NCBI GenBank assembly: GCA_964632355.1
Contig: CAZWBW010000045.1
Span: 1 to 21,672 of the forward strand
From: JALOAP01 sp964632355
GTDB taxonomy: Bacteria; Chloroflexota; Dehalococcoidia; Tepidiformales; Tepidiformaceae
DNA: 21,672 bases
Direction: 5' to 3'
The position numbers and the translations under genes are program-made. The notes beneath the pieces were generated by a model, which was given only the letters and a program-made list of their open reading frames with translations, did not search any database and was not told where the DNA came from. Numbering within the stretch: the stretch's first letter is position 1; the number at the start of each line of letters is the position of its first letter. Positions 15,014 to 21,672 of the stretch are shown piece after piece.

Positions 15014-15444
15014 TTGCCCGCCACCGTCCGGCACTCTCGGCAAAGGCCGAATATCGCGAAGTGGTGCAGGTCTGGCGCGAACCCGAAGTCCGTTTCGAGC
15101 CGCGCCGCCAGCGAATCGAAGTAGTGGTGCTCGACCTGGCTGATGTGCCCGCAGCTCGAACAGATGAGGTGGTGGTGCGGCTCTGCAGGCGCCCATTCGA
15201 ACACCGCGTCTGCGCCGCCCATGTCCGTCATCGTCACCAGTTTCATGCGGCGCAGAACGTCCAGCGTCCGGTAGACCGTACTCACATCGACGAACGGGTA
15301 CTCCTCCCGGACCTGCTCCGCGATCTGGGCCGCGCTGACGTGGCCCTCTGCGTGCCGCAGCGCACGCAGGATCAGCATCCGCTGGGGCGTGACCTTGTAC
15401 CCTGCCCGCCGGAGCGCCTCCGCCGCCTCTTCTTCACAGCTCAT
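15010..15444 (-). CDS. Fur-family metal/peroxide-responsive transcriptional regulator
   Basis: The 144-residue protein is a Fur/PerR/Zur-type repressor. The N-terminal winged helix includes GYKVTPQRMLILRAL and VDVSTVYRTLDVLRRMKLV (the recognition helix). The dimerisation domain has the HHHLICSSCG motif and a second pair CREC, giving structural zinc ligands C95/C98 and C135/C138, plus a His-rich regulatory site (H90-H92, H106-H107, H127-H128). Which metal or oxidant it senses cannot be read with confidence. It is the first gene of the unit and its TGA overlaps the glcD ATG, so regulator and glycolate oxidase are made together. No Fur box was recognised just upstream; there is only a small GCCAC-AAC-GTGGC dyad at 15470-15482. 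The gene lies 47 bases after an unrelated membrane protein gene on the same strand. Confidence 0.92.
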   Translation of the reverse strand: MSCEEEAAEALRRAGYKVTPQRMLILRALRHAEGHVSAAQIAEQVREEYPFVDVSTVYRTLDVLRRMKLVTMTDMGGADAVFEWAPAEPHHHLICSSCGHISQVEHHYFDSLAARLETDFGFAPDLHHFAIFGLCRECRTVAGK

Positions 15445-15491
15445 CTCGCCCCAAGTCTACCCCGGCGAGGCCACAACGTGGCTGTCCGCTG

Positions 15492-16238
15492 TTACCCGTC
15501 CCTTAGCGCTGCAATCGGTTCGTCTTGCACCGACTCCTGGAGCCGTGTGGCGAACGCCCCCACGAAGCACGCCGCTGCGAACACCTCGAGGGTCTCTTCG
15601 AACACCCACATCCACGAGCCGTGTGCAGCGAACCCATCGACCACGATCGTGCCAGCCACGAACGCCGCGCCGGCGGCGAACTGCAGCAGCGAACGCGGGT
15701 GCCGGAGCAGCTCGCGGTAGTACACAGCTGCGACCCACAAGCCGGTGACCATGTATGCCGCGAGGACGGCGTCGCTCGTTCGATGGAAGCCGATTTCTTC
15801 GGCGATGGTCGTGCGGTTCCCGATGAACTCGCCGATTCTCCCGTGGAGGTCCAGCGGAGCGTCGAACGACAGGATCATGAAGCCCACCCCGGCGAGGAAC
15901 CAGAAGTTCAGAAGGCGCCGAACGCCGCCAGCTGGCACTTCGCGCGCGGCGATCAGCAGCCCTACAAGCCCGACGAGCAATGTTTGGGCCACGACGTAGA
16001 AGGAGACCGGTCCCAGGTCACGGAATAACTGATGCTGCTCGCCCGGGCCGAACACGATATACCCGAACGCTGCGCTCGCGGCCGACACCACGGCGCCCAG
16101 GACAATGAGACGGATCGCGACGTCGCCACGGACTGCCTCGCGGGCAATCACACGGTCGATCGCCCCCGCGACCCGCGGCCCGCCGATGGACGCTGTTGGC
16201 CCCGGACGAATGTCACCTGCGTGTCGTACCACTGCCAT
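15492..16238 (-). CDS. Six-helix membrane protein of unknown function, DxxLx[LI]H type
   Basis: I do not recognise a named function. The 248-residue protein has about six hydrophobic segments (roughly 41-62, 77-98, 109-125, 157-174, 184-200, 217-231). Polar residues inside or beside the helices form a pattern: D126-x5-H132 (DAPLDLH), E147-E148, D201 and E214-E215-x2-E218, which could bind a metal or another ligand in the membrane. The same pattern and the ending FAAA...TRLxE recur in the C-terminal region of the divergently transcribed 755-residue protein. I chose ATG 16238 because GGAGGAG lies just upstream on the minus strand; the frame stays open to 16811 but would then overlap the divergent gene and encode non-hydrophobic low-complexity sequence. 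Confidence 0.8.
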   Translation of the reverse strand: MAVVRHAGDIRPGPTASIGGPRVAGAIDRVIAREAVRGDVAIRLIVLGAVVSAASAAFGYIVFGPGEQHQLFRDLGPVSFYVVAQTLLVGLVGLLIAAREVPAGGVRRLLNFWFLAGVGFMILSFDAPLDLHGRIGEFIGNRTTIAEEIGFHRTSDAVLAAYMVTGLWVAAVYYRELLRHPRSLLQFAAGAAFVAGTIVVDGFAAHGSWMWVFEETLEVFAAACFVGAFATRLQESVQDEPIAALRDG

Positions 16239-16544
16239 CGTGCTCCTCCAGTCCGTGCGCCGGACGTTGCCCATCGTTGTCCCGGCCGCCCGCCGCGTCT
16301 GTGAACCAGCCCAAGCACGCGCGAAGTCGTGTCGCCCCCACTGCCTTCCTTGTCGCCGCCCCGCAGTCGAATCGCGCTCACGTTCTGTGGCAGCGATCTC
16401 ACTCGTGCCGCCTGGGCCTCCGTCATAGGTCGGAGGTCGGCGCCTTGGGAGATCTGTGCCACACCAATCGCTGTTCTCGAGTGCTTCTATGCGTAGGTCG
16501 CGTGGGTCGGGAGTCGGGCGACATAACGGCTGAGGGGAAGTGCC
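16239..16544. other. 306-bp divergent intergenic region with repeated GGTCGG motifs
   Basis: No gene is supported here. It must hold the promoters of both divergent membrane protein genes, but no convincing -35/-10 pair was found on either strand. On the 16545 side there are related GGTCGG-rich elements: GGTCGGAGGTCGGCG at 16428-16442, GGTCG at 16496-16500 and GGTCGGGAGTCGGGCG at 16505-16520. They may be binding sites or simple GC-rich repetition. Confidence 0.4.
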
Positions 16545-18812
16545 ATGACCGCCTTCACAGCACATCACGAACAAACCGAGCAGGGCGCCGCCAGCGGGTG
16601 CATCGAGTCTCGACCGGCGTCCCCGCCCCATCGCCGAGTTGCCGGGTTCGTGATGAGCCCCGGCCGCGCGGTCGCTCACGTGGTCGTTGCCTTCGCGATT
16701 GCGGCGGGCCTCGTGCTCGCCCACGACGCAGTGCCGCTCGCAATGTACGCCTGGATCGTGCTCGCGCTCATGGACGTTGGCTTCACGCTCGGCTGGCGGC
16801 GGCTGTCGCACGACACACCCGCCGAACAGGCGAGCGTCGACCGCATCCCGCAGTCCGGCGTCTACCTCACCGGCTCGATTTCCAGCCAGGTCCGCCTCGA
16901 CTACGACGCGGGCACGGCAGAGAAATCGTATAGTCCGACTCGCTTCGTACGGGCGCTGTACCGGCTCTCGTTCCAGGCTCCGTTTCCGTACGAATCGAAC
17001 ATGGCTGCGCTCGAAGCCGCACGTGAGCGCCGCCGGCTCGTCGGGCTGCTAACGCGGTACTGGCTCGGCGAAAACATCGTGGCGCCGGCGCTCGACGTTC
17101 GCCGCGAACCCGACGGCCGCGTCGTCTTTGTGACAGAACTCGTTCGCGGCACCGCGCCGCGGGACATCCCGCAGGCGAAGGCATTGCTGTCGCGGCTGAC
17201 CCGGCATTTCGACGAAGCGGGCATCTCGGCGTGGCAGGTGGCCCCGTACAACCCGCGGTCGGTCGGCAACCTCATGGAGCGCCCCGACGGCACGTTCCGC
17301 ATCATCGACCTCGAGTCGAACCTCGTGACGCCCGTCATGCCGCCTCGGGTTGCCGTGCGTGCCATCCGTGCAGGCCTCTACCCCTCGTTCGACGAAATCG
17401 ATCTCGCGCGCCTCGACGCATACCTCGCCGCCCGCTGCGACGACATCATCGAGCGGCTGGGCCCCCCGCGCGCGGCCGAATTGTTCGCATCCGCCTCGGC
17501 TTATGCGGAAGCCCAGGACCGCTGGCACGCCAGCGAACGCCGCTTCGCCAGCAAGGCGCTGCGATTCGCTTTCCGGCTGGTCGACGTGCCCTCGTGGATC
17601 CGCAGTATCCGCCGCCTGACCCAGGGCAGCCAGCAATTCGCCGAGGACTTCACCGCTACCGGCATCCGCACCTGGGAGGCCGAGGGCCGTCTTTCTCCCG
17701 CCGAGGCCGAACGCCTGCGCGCGTCGCTGGCCCTGCCGGAGGTCGCCGCAGCCACGGGTCACCTCGGCGCGCATATGGCCATGAGCGTCCCGCTGCGCTT
17801 CCCCCTCGGCAGCATCGCCCGGTCGGCCTGGACGGTGGGCCTGCGGGCCCGCGGTGAGTGGATGGCCCTTCGCGGCCGCGCATCCGCCCGCAGTGTCCGT
17901 GACATCCACTCGCTCCCTGTCGCCGTGGTGGCGGCGATACCCGGGTTCGGGACCTTCGCCTACACGCTCGCGAAGCCGCTCCGCCAGCAGCGGGCGATCG
18001 GCGCCATCGCGCTCGACCAGTCGCTCCGGCACGTTTCACGATCGCTCTACCGCCGAATCCACCTGGATTCCCTCACGCTGTGGATGGCACGGCCGGCCGA
18101 GAACACGCGGTCGAAGGCTTCACGGCTCGTTCGTGCCGCTGGTGCGCTCCCTCGGAAGGTCACGGCCGTCGGGAACCACGCGTACGCGCAGTTCGTGGTC
18201 ATCGCCGCGTTCGCATCTCTCGCGGCCGCGCCACAGGTGAAGCGGGTCAGCTGGTTCAGCGAATCCGACGCTGCCTTCGACGCAATCGTGCTCGCCGGGC
18301 TGTTCGCCGGAGTCGCAGGTGTACTCGCGTTCCGTCTCTTCTGGAGTTCCCGCCGGAACGCGGACTCCCTCGACGATGCTGCGGGCATGTTCCTCTGGGC
18401 CGGCGGAGGCCTTCTGCTCGGCGGGATGGCCGTCGACTACGGTCTCGGTATCCACGAAGCCGTGTTCGGGTTCACGGCCGCCCATCTGAACGTATTCCCG
18501 TTGCTCACCGACCCCTCGGAGCACCTGGTCACGGTGACCTACGCTGCTCTCGCGCTGGCCCTCGTCGCCGCGTTCCGTCACGAACTCAGCGCCGATCGCG
18601 CATCGTCGCTGTACCTCGCGCTCGCAGTCGTCGCTGGCGCACTCATCCTGGTGCAAGACTTCTCGGGCGCGTTCGCGCCGCTGGTCCCGGCGCTGCAGTT
18701 CGCCGCAGCGGGACTCGTTGCACTCGCGTTCACCACCCGGCTCGCCGAGGTCGCGTCCACCCTGTCGGACGACACGGTGCCCGGCTTCGCGTTCGATCGC
18801 CGCTACATGTGA
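16545..18812 (+). CDS. Large membrane protein with kinase-like (probable pseudokinase) domain and C-terminal DxxLx[LI]H membrane domain
   Basis: A 755-residue protein without a name I can give. Order: a low-complexity N-terminus, two membrane helices (about 42-84), a soluble domain (about 105-265) resembling RIO/ABC1/LPS-kinase-type folds, a charged linker, a hydrophobic conserved-looking segment (SLPVAVVAAIPGFGTFAYTLA), and a C-terminal membrane domain from about 545. In the kinase-like part K127, a hinge-like VTELVRG (196-202), N242 of VGNL and D255 of IIDLES fit the ATP lysine, catalytic-loop Asn and DFG-type Asp, but where HxD is expected the sequence reads YNP (235-237), so catalytic activity is doubtful. 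The C-terminal domain shares D631-x5-H637 and FAAA...TRLAE with the divergent 248-residue protein. ATG 16545 has GAGGGGA six to ten bases upstream. It ends at a strong terminator. Confidence 0.78.
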   Translation: MTAFTAHHEQTEQGAASGCIESRPASPPHRRVAGFVMSPGRAVAHVVVAFAIAAGLVLAHDAVPLAMYAWIVLALMDVGFTLGWRRLSHDTPAEQASVDRIPQSGVYLTGSISSQVRLDYDAGTAEKSYSPTRFVRALYRLSFQAPFPYESNMAALEAARERRRLVGLLTRYWLGENIVAPALDVRREPDGRVVFVTELVRGTAPRDIPQAKALLSRLTRHFDEAGISAWQVAPYNPRSVGNLMERPDGTFRIIDLESNLVTPVMPPRVAVRAIRAGLYPSFDEIDLARLDAYLAARCDDIIERLGPPRAAELFASASAYAEAQDRWHASERRFASKALRFAFRLVDVPSWIRSIRRLTQGSQQFAEDFTATGIRTWEAEGRLSPAEAERLRASLALPEVAAATGHLGAHMAMSVPLRFPLGSIARSAWTVGLRARGEWMALRGRASARSVRDIHSLPVAVVAAIPGFGTFAYTLAKPLRQQRAIGAIALDQSLRHVSRSLYRRIHLDSLTLWMARPAENTRSKASRLVRAAGALPRKVTAVGNHAYAQFVVIAAFASLAAAPQVKRVSWFSESDAAFDAIVLAGLFAGVAGVLAFRLFWSSRRNADSLDDAAGMFLWAGGGLLLGGMAVDYGLGIHEAVFGFTAAHLNVFPLLTDPSEHLVTVTYAALALALVAAFRHELSADRASSLYLALAVVAGALILVQDFSGAFAPLVPALQFAAAGLVALAFTTRLAEVASTLSDDTVPGFAFDRRYM

Positions 18813-18829
18813 CCGTCGCGCGAACGGCA

Positions 18830-18865
18830 GAAGGGGGTGGCCAAACCCGGCCACCCCCTTCTCTT
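18830..18865. terminator. Bidirectional hairpin terminator
   Basis: AAGGGGGTGGCC (18831-18842) and GGCCACCCCCTT (18849-18860) form a perfect 12-bp stem, 13 with the flanking G-C pair, around a six-base loop, then CTCTT. It separates two converging genes, 18 bases after one stop and about 25 bases from the other. Confidence 0.8.
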
Positions 18866-18887
18866 GCGTGCGAATCAGTGCTCCGTC

Positions 18888-19679
18888 CTAGCCGTGCGCC
18901 ACCTGTTCGATTGCGTCGTGCAACAGGCAGTCCCCGAGCGCCGCATCCGACACCTGCCGCGAGTCGATCCAGCCCTCGGCGGGACTGCTAACGCGGTACC
19001 AGCCTTCCCCACGCTCGCCGCCCGCTCCGAAGCTGCCCGGCACGGTGAGCACGAACTCCACGGCCTCGAGTGCGTCCTCATCGTCGAGCGTCGCCACGAG
19101 TTCCGCGTCGGCGCTCGGCTGTGCGCGAATTTCGGCCGGGCCGCCCAGCCCGCATGCCACCAGCGAACCCGGAACGCTCTGCAGGATGTACGTCTGTTGC
19201 TGCGTGCCGAACCAGTAGTGCCACTGGCCGTTCGCGTCCCGGCCCATGAAAAACGAGAAGGGTCCCGCGTTCGGATCCCCGGCTTCGAACCGTGCGATGC
19301 CGCCGGCGATCGCTTCTTCGCCCGACACCAGGTCGATGCAAATCTGCCCCTCGTCGTTGCCCTCGAGGCATGCGTCCCGCGTGAGTGGGCGAACATGCCG
19401 CGCATCGAGGGCCTCGAGCGCCGCCGCCAGCGCTGCTTCCGCGTCCGCGCTGGTCGCCGGCGGTTCCGTCTCCGTCGGTGTCGGCGATGGAGCCGCGGTC
19501 GTCGGCTGCTCCGTGTCACTCGGCGACGCCGTGCCGGGCACTTCGGTGGTCGTCTCCGAAGCAGCTACGGTCGGCGTCTCGTCGGAGCCGGAATCCCTGA
19601 GGCTGCACCCAGCGAGAAGCAGAGCCGCCGCGCAGAGCGCGGCGGCAAGCCAGGGACGAAGGAGGGTGGCGGGGTTCAC
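18888..19679 (-). CDS. Secreted lipoprotein with Thr/Pro-rich linker and SH3-like C-terminal domain
   Basis: This is a predicted lipoprotein of 263 residues: a hydrophobic signal ending in the lipobox LLLAGC (C25), then a long Ser/Thr/Pro/Glu linker (about 26-80) that would hold the domain away from the membrane, then a folded domain with IARFEAGDPNAGPFSFFMGRD and an SH3b-like ending where WYRVSSPAEGWIDSRQV resembles the last strands of bacterial SH3 domains. No enzymatic motif is visible. I prefer GTG at 19679, which directly precedes the signal peptide and has AGGGA about seven bases upstream; GTG at 19712 in the same frame would add 11 polar residues and overlap the upstream gene. The gene starts 13 bases after the stop of the CHAP/SH3b gene, so they likely form one operon. 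Confidence 0.8.
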   Translation of the reverse strand: MNPATLLRPWLAAALCAAALLLAGCSLRDSGSDETPTVAASETTTEVPGTASPSDTEQPTTAAPSPTPTETEPPATSADAEAALAAALEALDARHVRPLTRDACLEGNDEGQICIDLVSGEEAIAGGIARFEAGDPNAGPFSFFMGRDANGQWHYWFGTQQQTYILQSVPGSLVACGLGGPAEIRAQPSADAELVATLDDEDALEAVEFVLTVPGSFGAGGERGEGWYRVSSPAEGWIDSRQVSDAALGDCLLHDAIEQVAHG

Positions 19680-19692
19680 CTTCCTTTCCCTG

Positions 19693-20739
19693 CTACCGAA
19701 TGAGGTATTCACTGGCGACCCAGCCGCTCACCCGGCCATCGATCCGGATCTGGACCCAGTTGTAGCCGTCAGCGGCCACCGGCGTGTTGTCGGTGATCAC
19801 CAGCTCCGTGCCGGCCGCCAGGCAGTCGCGAATCGCAGCCGAGAGGCCAGCACCTGCCCGCACCCGCAGGCAGCCGGGGCTATCGTCGGTGCGTGCGCGC
19901 AGCTCGCCCGAGCCTTCCGCCGCCACCGGGGCGGAACCGGTCTTCGTCAGGTAGTTCGCTGCCACCCAGCCGGTGCCAGACGGCGATTCAACCTGCACCC
20001 AGACGAACCCGTCCGCCGAAACCGCGCTGCTCACCACCGTCACGTTCGTGCCAGTCGGCAGGCAGTCGATCCGCGCGGCGCTCAGGCCAGCAGCCGTCCG
20101 CAGGTTGAGGCAGTCGCCCGTGCCAGCCGAAACCACAGCCGGTGTGCCCGCGGTCCATTCGCCCTCGCTCGTCGAAGGCGGAGTCTCAGCTGCCGGGGCC
20201 GAAGGCGCCGGGGCGCTCCAGCCATCGAGCGGAATCCGATAGATGTGAACCTGCAGGCCGTAGCGTGCCGCAGCCGCGTACGGATCGTAGTTCGGGCGCA
20301 GCCGCACCCACTCGTCCCAGTTCTGGTTCGAGTCGATGGCGTTGAAGCGGCCGCCGCCGAGGTTCTCAAGAATGATTGCGGTGTGCAGGCCCGGGTAGTT
20401 CGCCCACGGCGAGGTGTTGGCATCGGACGCAATCTGAATGATGTCCCCCTGCTGCGCCTCTTCCGCCGAAACCTCGTACGCGCCTGCCTCGAAGAAGCCG
20501 AGCCGGTAGTCGAAGCCGATCTGCCGGCCGGTCGCCTCCGCCACCACCTTCTTCATGAAGGTCCAGCACTGCCCGCCGTGCGTGTTCAGGTACTTCATCG
20601 CCGTCGCGGCGATCGGGTGTGTGGGCGCCGCCTGTGCGTTGCTTTCCTTCACGTCCACCAGGGCGAATGGCAGGACGAGCGCAAGTGCGAGCACGAGTAA
20701 CAAACGTCGTGGTGCTGCGATGACGCCAGTTCTTCGCAC
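19693..20739 (-). CDS. Secreted CHAP-like (amidase/peptidase) protein with two C-terminal SH3b domains
   Basis: The 348-residue protein has a signal peptide (RR...LLLVLALALVLPFALV, probable cleavage after AQA, residue 37). The catalytic-looking domain (about 40-190) resembles CHAP/NlpC-P60 cysteine hydrolases: C58 in GGQCWTFMKKV, H119 in GLHTAIIL and D136/N138 in FNAIDSNQN could form the Cys-His-polar triad. A Pro/Ala/Ser linker follows, then two SH3b domains (about 207-270 and 287-348), each with LRxxAGLSAA...C...G...V and a GWVAxxYL ending. Such proteins cleave or remodel peptidoglycan or bind the cell wall. Start chosen at GTG 20739: GGGAGG (20745-20750 on the minus strand) lies five bases upstream and it directly precedes the signal peptide; the frame is open to 20928 but without signal-like sequence. 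Confidence 0.82.
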   Translation of the reverse strand: MRRTGVIAAPRRLLLVLALALVLPFALVDVKESNAQAAPTHPIAATAMKYLNTHGGQCWTFMKKVVAEATGRQIGFDYRLGFFEAGAYEVSAEEAQQGDIIQIASDANTSPWANYPGLHTAIILENLGGGRFNAIDSNQNWDEWVRLRPNYDPYAAAARYGLQVHIYRIPLDGWSAPAPSAPAAETPPSTSEGEWTAGTPAVVSAGTGDCLNLRTAAGLSAARIDCLPTGTNVTVVSSAVSADGFVWVQVESPSGTGWVAANYLTKTGSAPVAAEGSGELRARTDDSPGCLRVRAGAGLSAAIRDCLAAGTELVITDNTPVAADGYNWVQIRIDGRVSGWVASEYLIR

Positions 20740-20986
20740 AACCACCTCCCATGCGTAATAACAGCCACCCGACCGTATCGCGACTTTGCAAACCAGACAC
20801 GCATCTCCTGCAATCGGACTGCAAATTTGGAGGTAAGTGATTGTGAAATAAGGGGATATCCCGGGGTAACCCGCAGCTTGCGGAAGGCCCGACGTGCCAC
20901 GGAACCGCGCCGGGGAGTGATAGGGCAAGTCGATATGTTGTATCGTGTGCCCGCATCACCCGGCACCCGCCGAGAAGGAGGGGGCG
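20740..20986. other. Divergent intergenic region with several small dyads
   Basis: No gene supported. Visible elements: CTGCAA direct repeats (20808-20813 and 20819-20824), a GGGATATCCC palindrome (20853-20862), GGGGTAACCC next to it, and a CGATA-TGTTG-TATCG dyad (20931-20945). The region is clearly more AT-rich than the genes. No convincing sigma70 promoter pair was found for either flanking gene. Confidence 0.4.
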
Positions 20987-21672
20987 ATGCGCGACTCTGC
21001 GAACCTCCTCACGCCCGCCGATGGCCGGCCAACCCCCTACCGCGGCCGCTCCGCCGATGTGTCCCAGGCCGTCGAGTTCTTCAAGGCCGCGCTGCTCGAA
21101 GTCGGTGATTCGGTTCCCGGCCGCACGCAGCTGCTGCAGCAGACCGCGCTCGCCCTACTGACGCGCCGCCACCAGCTCCTCGTCTCGCGCGCGGGAACCG
21201 GCAAGTCGCTCTACGGCGAAAGCGTCTTCGCACACTTCCAGGGCGATGTGTTCAAGGCGCAGTTCTCCCAGGGGACGCGCCTCGAAACCATTCTCGGTGG
21301 GCTCGACCTGGAGCTCTTCCACCAGGGCAAGCTCTGGCACAACACCACCCGCTCGCTCGTCACCGCCGATTTCGCCTACCTCGACGAGTTCATGAACGCG
21401 AGCGACGTCGTCCTCGAAGCGCTGCTCGGCATCCTGAACGAGCGGCGGTTCGTTCAGGGCGAACAGCAGGAAGAGGCTCGCCTCCACACCGCCCTGGCGA
21501 TGACCAACCACGTCAAGTTCTCGGCGATCTCCGAACCGGTACTCGATCGCTTTCTCTTCAAGGCGTCCATCGACCCCCAGGGTGACGCCCTCAACGACCT
21601 GCTGATCGACCTCGCCTACGCGCGCCACCACGGCCGTGTCGAGCGTCCCGAGCATCCGCTGCCGCTCGAGAT
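20987..21672 (+). CDS. MoxR/RavA-type AAA+ ATPase, 5' part (runs off the window)
   Basis: The frame is open from ATG 20987 to the last base, giving 228 complete codons. GAAGGAGGGGG (20974-20984) gives a strong ribosome binding site. The N-terminal helical segment is followed by a Walker A-like SRAGTGKS (67-74, K73), a RavA-like segment KAQFSQGTRLETILGG, Walker B FAYLDE (D133-E134), the INERRF-like LLGILNERRFVQG, sensor-1 AMTNH and EPVLDRF with a candidate arginine finger. The first Gly of the Walker A (usually GPPGxxKS) is replaced by Ser. MoxR/RavA ATPases act as chaperone-like remodelers with a VWA-domain partner, whose gene would be expected just downstream, outside the window. The N-terminal residues before about 25 are not informative. 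Confidence 0.9.
   Translation, partial: MRDSANLLTPADGRPTPYRGRSADVSQAVEFFKAALLEVGDSVPGRTQLLQQTALALLTRRHQLLVSRAGTGKSLYGESVFAHFQGDVFKAQFSQGTRLETILGGLDLELFHQGKLWHNTTRSLVTADFAYLDEFMNASDVVLEALLGILNERRFVQGEQQEEARLHTALAMTNHVKFSAISEPVLDRFLFKASIDPQGDALNDLLIDLAYARHHGRVERPEHPLPLE

Noticed and set aside
12253..15124. Long plus-strand ORFs over glcE and glcD (469 and 589 codons)
   Set aside because: Antisense shadows of well-supported glc genes; rich in Arg, His and Pro without domain features.
15014..15196. N-terminal extension of GlcD into the regulator gene
   Set aside because: The extension is a wrong frame of the Fur-family gene, and the ATG at 15013 gives standard GlcD length and an ATGA junction.
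15470..15482. Small GCCAC-AAC-GTGGC dyad upstream of the Fur-family gene as a Fur box
   Set aside because: It is short, GC-rich and unlike the AT-rich Fur, Zur or PerR boxes; chance is likely at this GC content.
16239..16811. Extended start of the 248-aa membrane protein
   Set aside because: The extension overlaps the divergent gene, is polar and low-complexity, and the internal ATG at 16238 has a strong Shine-Dalgarno.
1..21672. tRNA, rRNA, CRISPR array or insertion sequence
   Set aside because: I looked for cloverleaf-like segments, regularly spaced repeats and transposase motifs and found none; a tRNAscan or CRISPR search would be the decisive test.

Overview
This is a high-GC bacterial chromosome segment, scaffolded, with two runs of ten N (1393-1402 and 10541-10550). 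Gene content (infB-rbfA-truB, a DUF5679 mini-protein, a Tat-type lipoprotein oligopeptide importer, glcDEF behind a Fur-family regulator, secreted SH3b proteins, a RavA/MoxR ATPase) and the GC-rich codon use suggest a free-living Chloroflexota (Tepidiforma-like Dehalococcoidia) or a similar lineage. That placement is from memory of gene styles and is an inference, not a measurement. I saw no phage, transposase, CRISPR array, tRNA or rRNA.

Layout. 1-2730 (+): translation/RNA maturation block: the 3' part of infB, then rbfA and truB. 2727-2994 (+): a well-formed sigma70-like promoter, a structured leader and a 46-residue DUF5679 zinc-ribbon protein, ending in a strong hairpin. 3035-6824 (-): four tightly packed genes, PAP2 phosphatase > cytochrome P450 > aldo/keto reductase > HisN-like phosphatase, two of the junctions being ATGA overlaps. 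6881-11031 (+): a promoter with an overlapping dyad, then a Tat lipoprotein substrate-binding protein and two DppB/DppC-type permeases; no ATPase genes follow. The second permease is broken by an assembly gap flanked by an 18-bp repeat. 11103-15444 (-): fur-like regulator > glcD > glcE > glcF, every junction overlapping. 15492-18812: two divergently transcribed membrane proteins, one 248 aa (-) and one 755 aa (+), which appear to share the same C-terminal membrane domain; the larger one also carries a degenerate kinase-like domain. 18888-20739 (-): a secreted CHAP-like/SH3b protein and a lipoprotein with an SH3-like tail. 20987-end (+): a RavA/MoxR-type AAA+ ATPase that runs off the window.

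How the parts work together. The glc block should oxidise glycolate to glyoxylate, and the regulator's stop codon overlaps the glcD start, so metal or redox status is probably tied to glycolate oxidation. The PAP2/P450/AKR/HisN block looks like a small-molecule modification unit (two phosphatases, one monooxygenase, one NADPH reductase) with unknown substrate. The most original element is the divergent membrane pair at 15492-18812, which I do not recognise as a described system.
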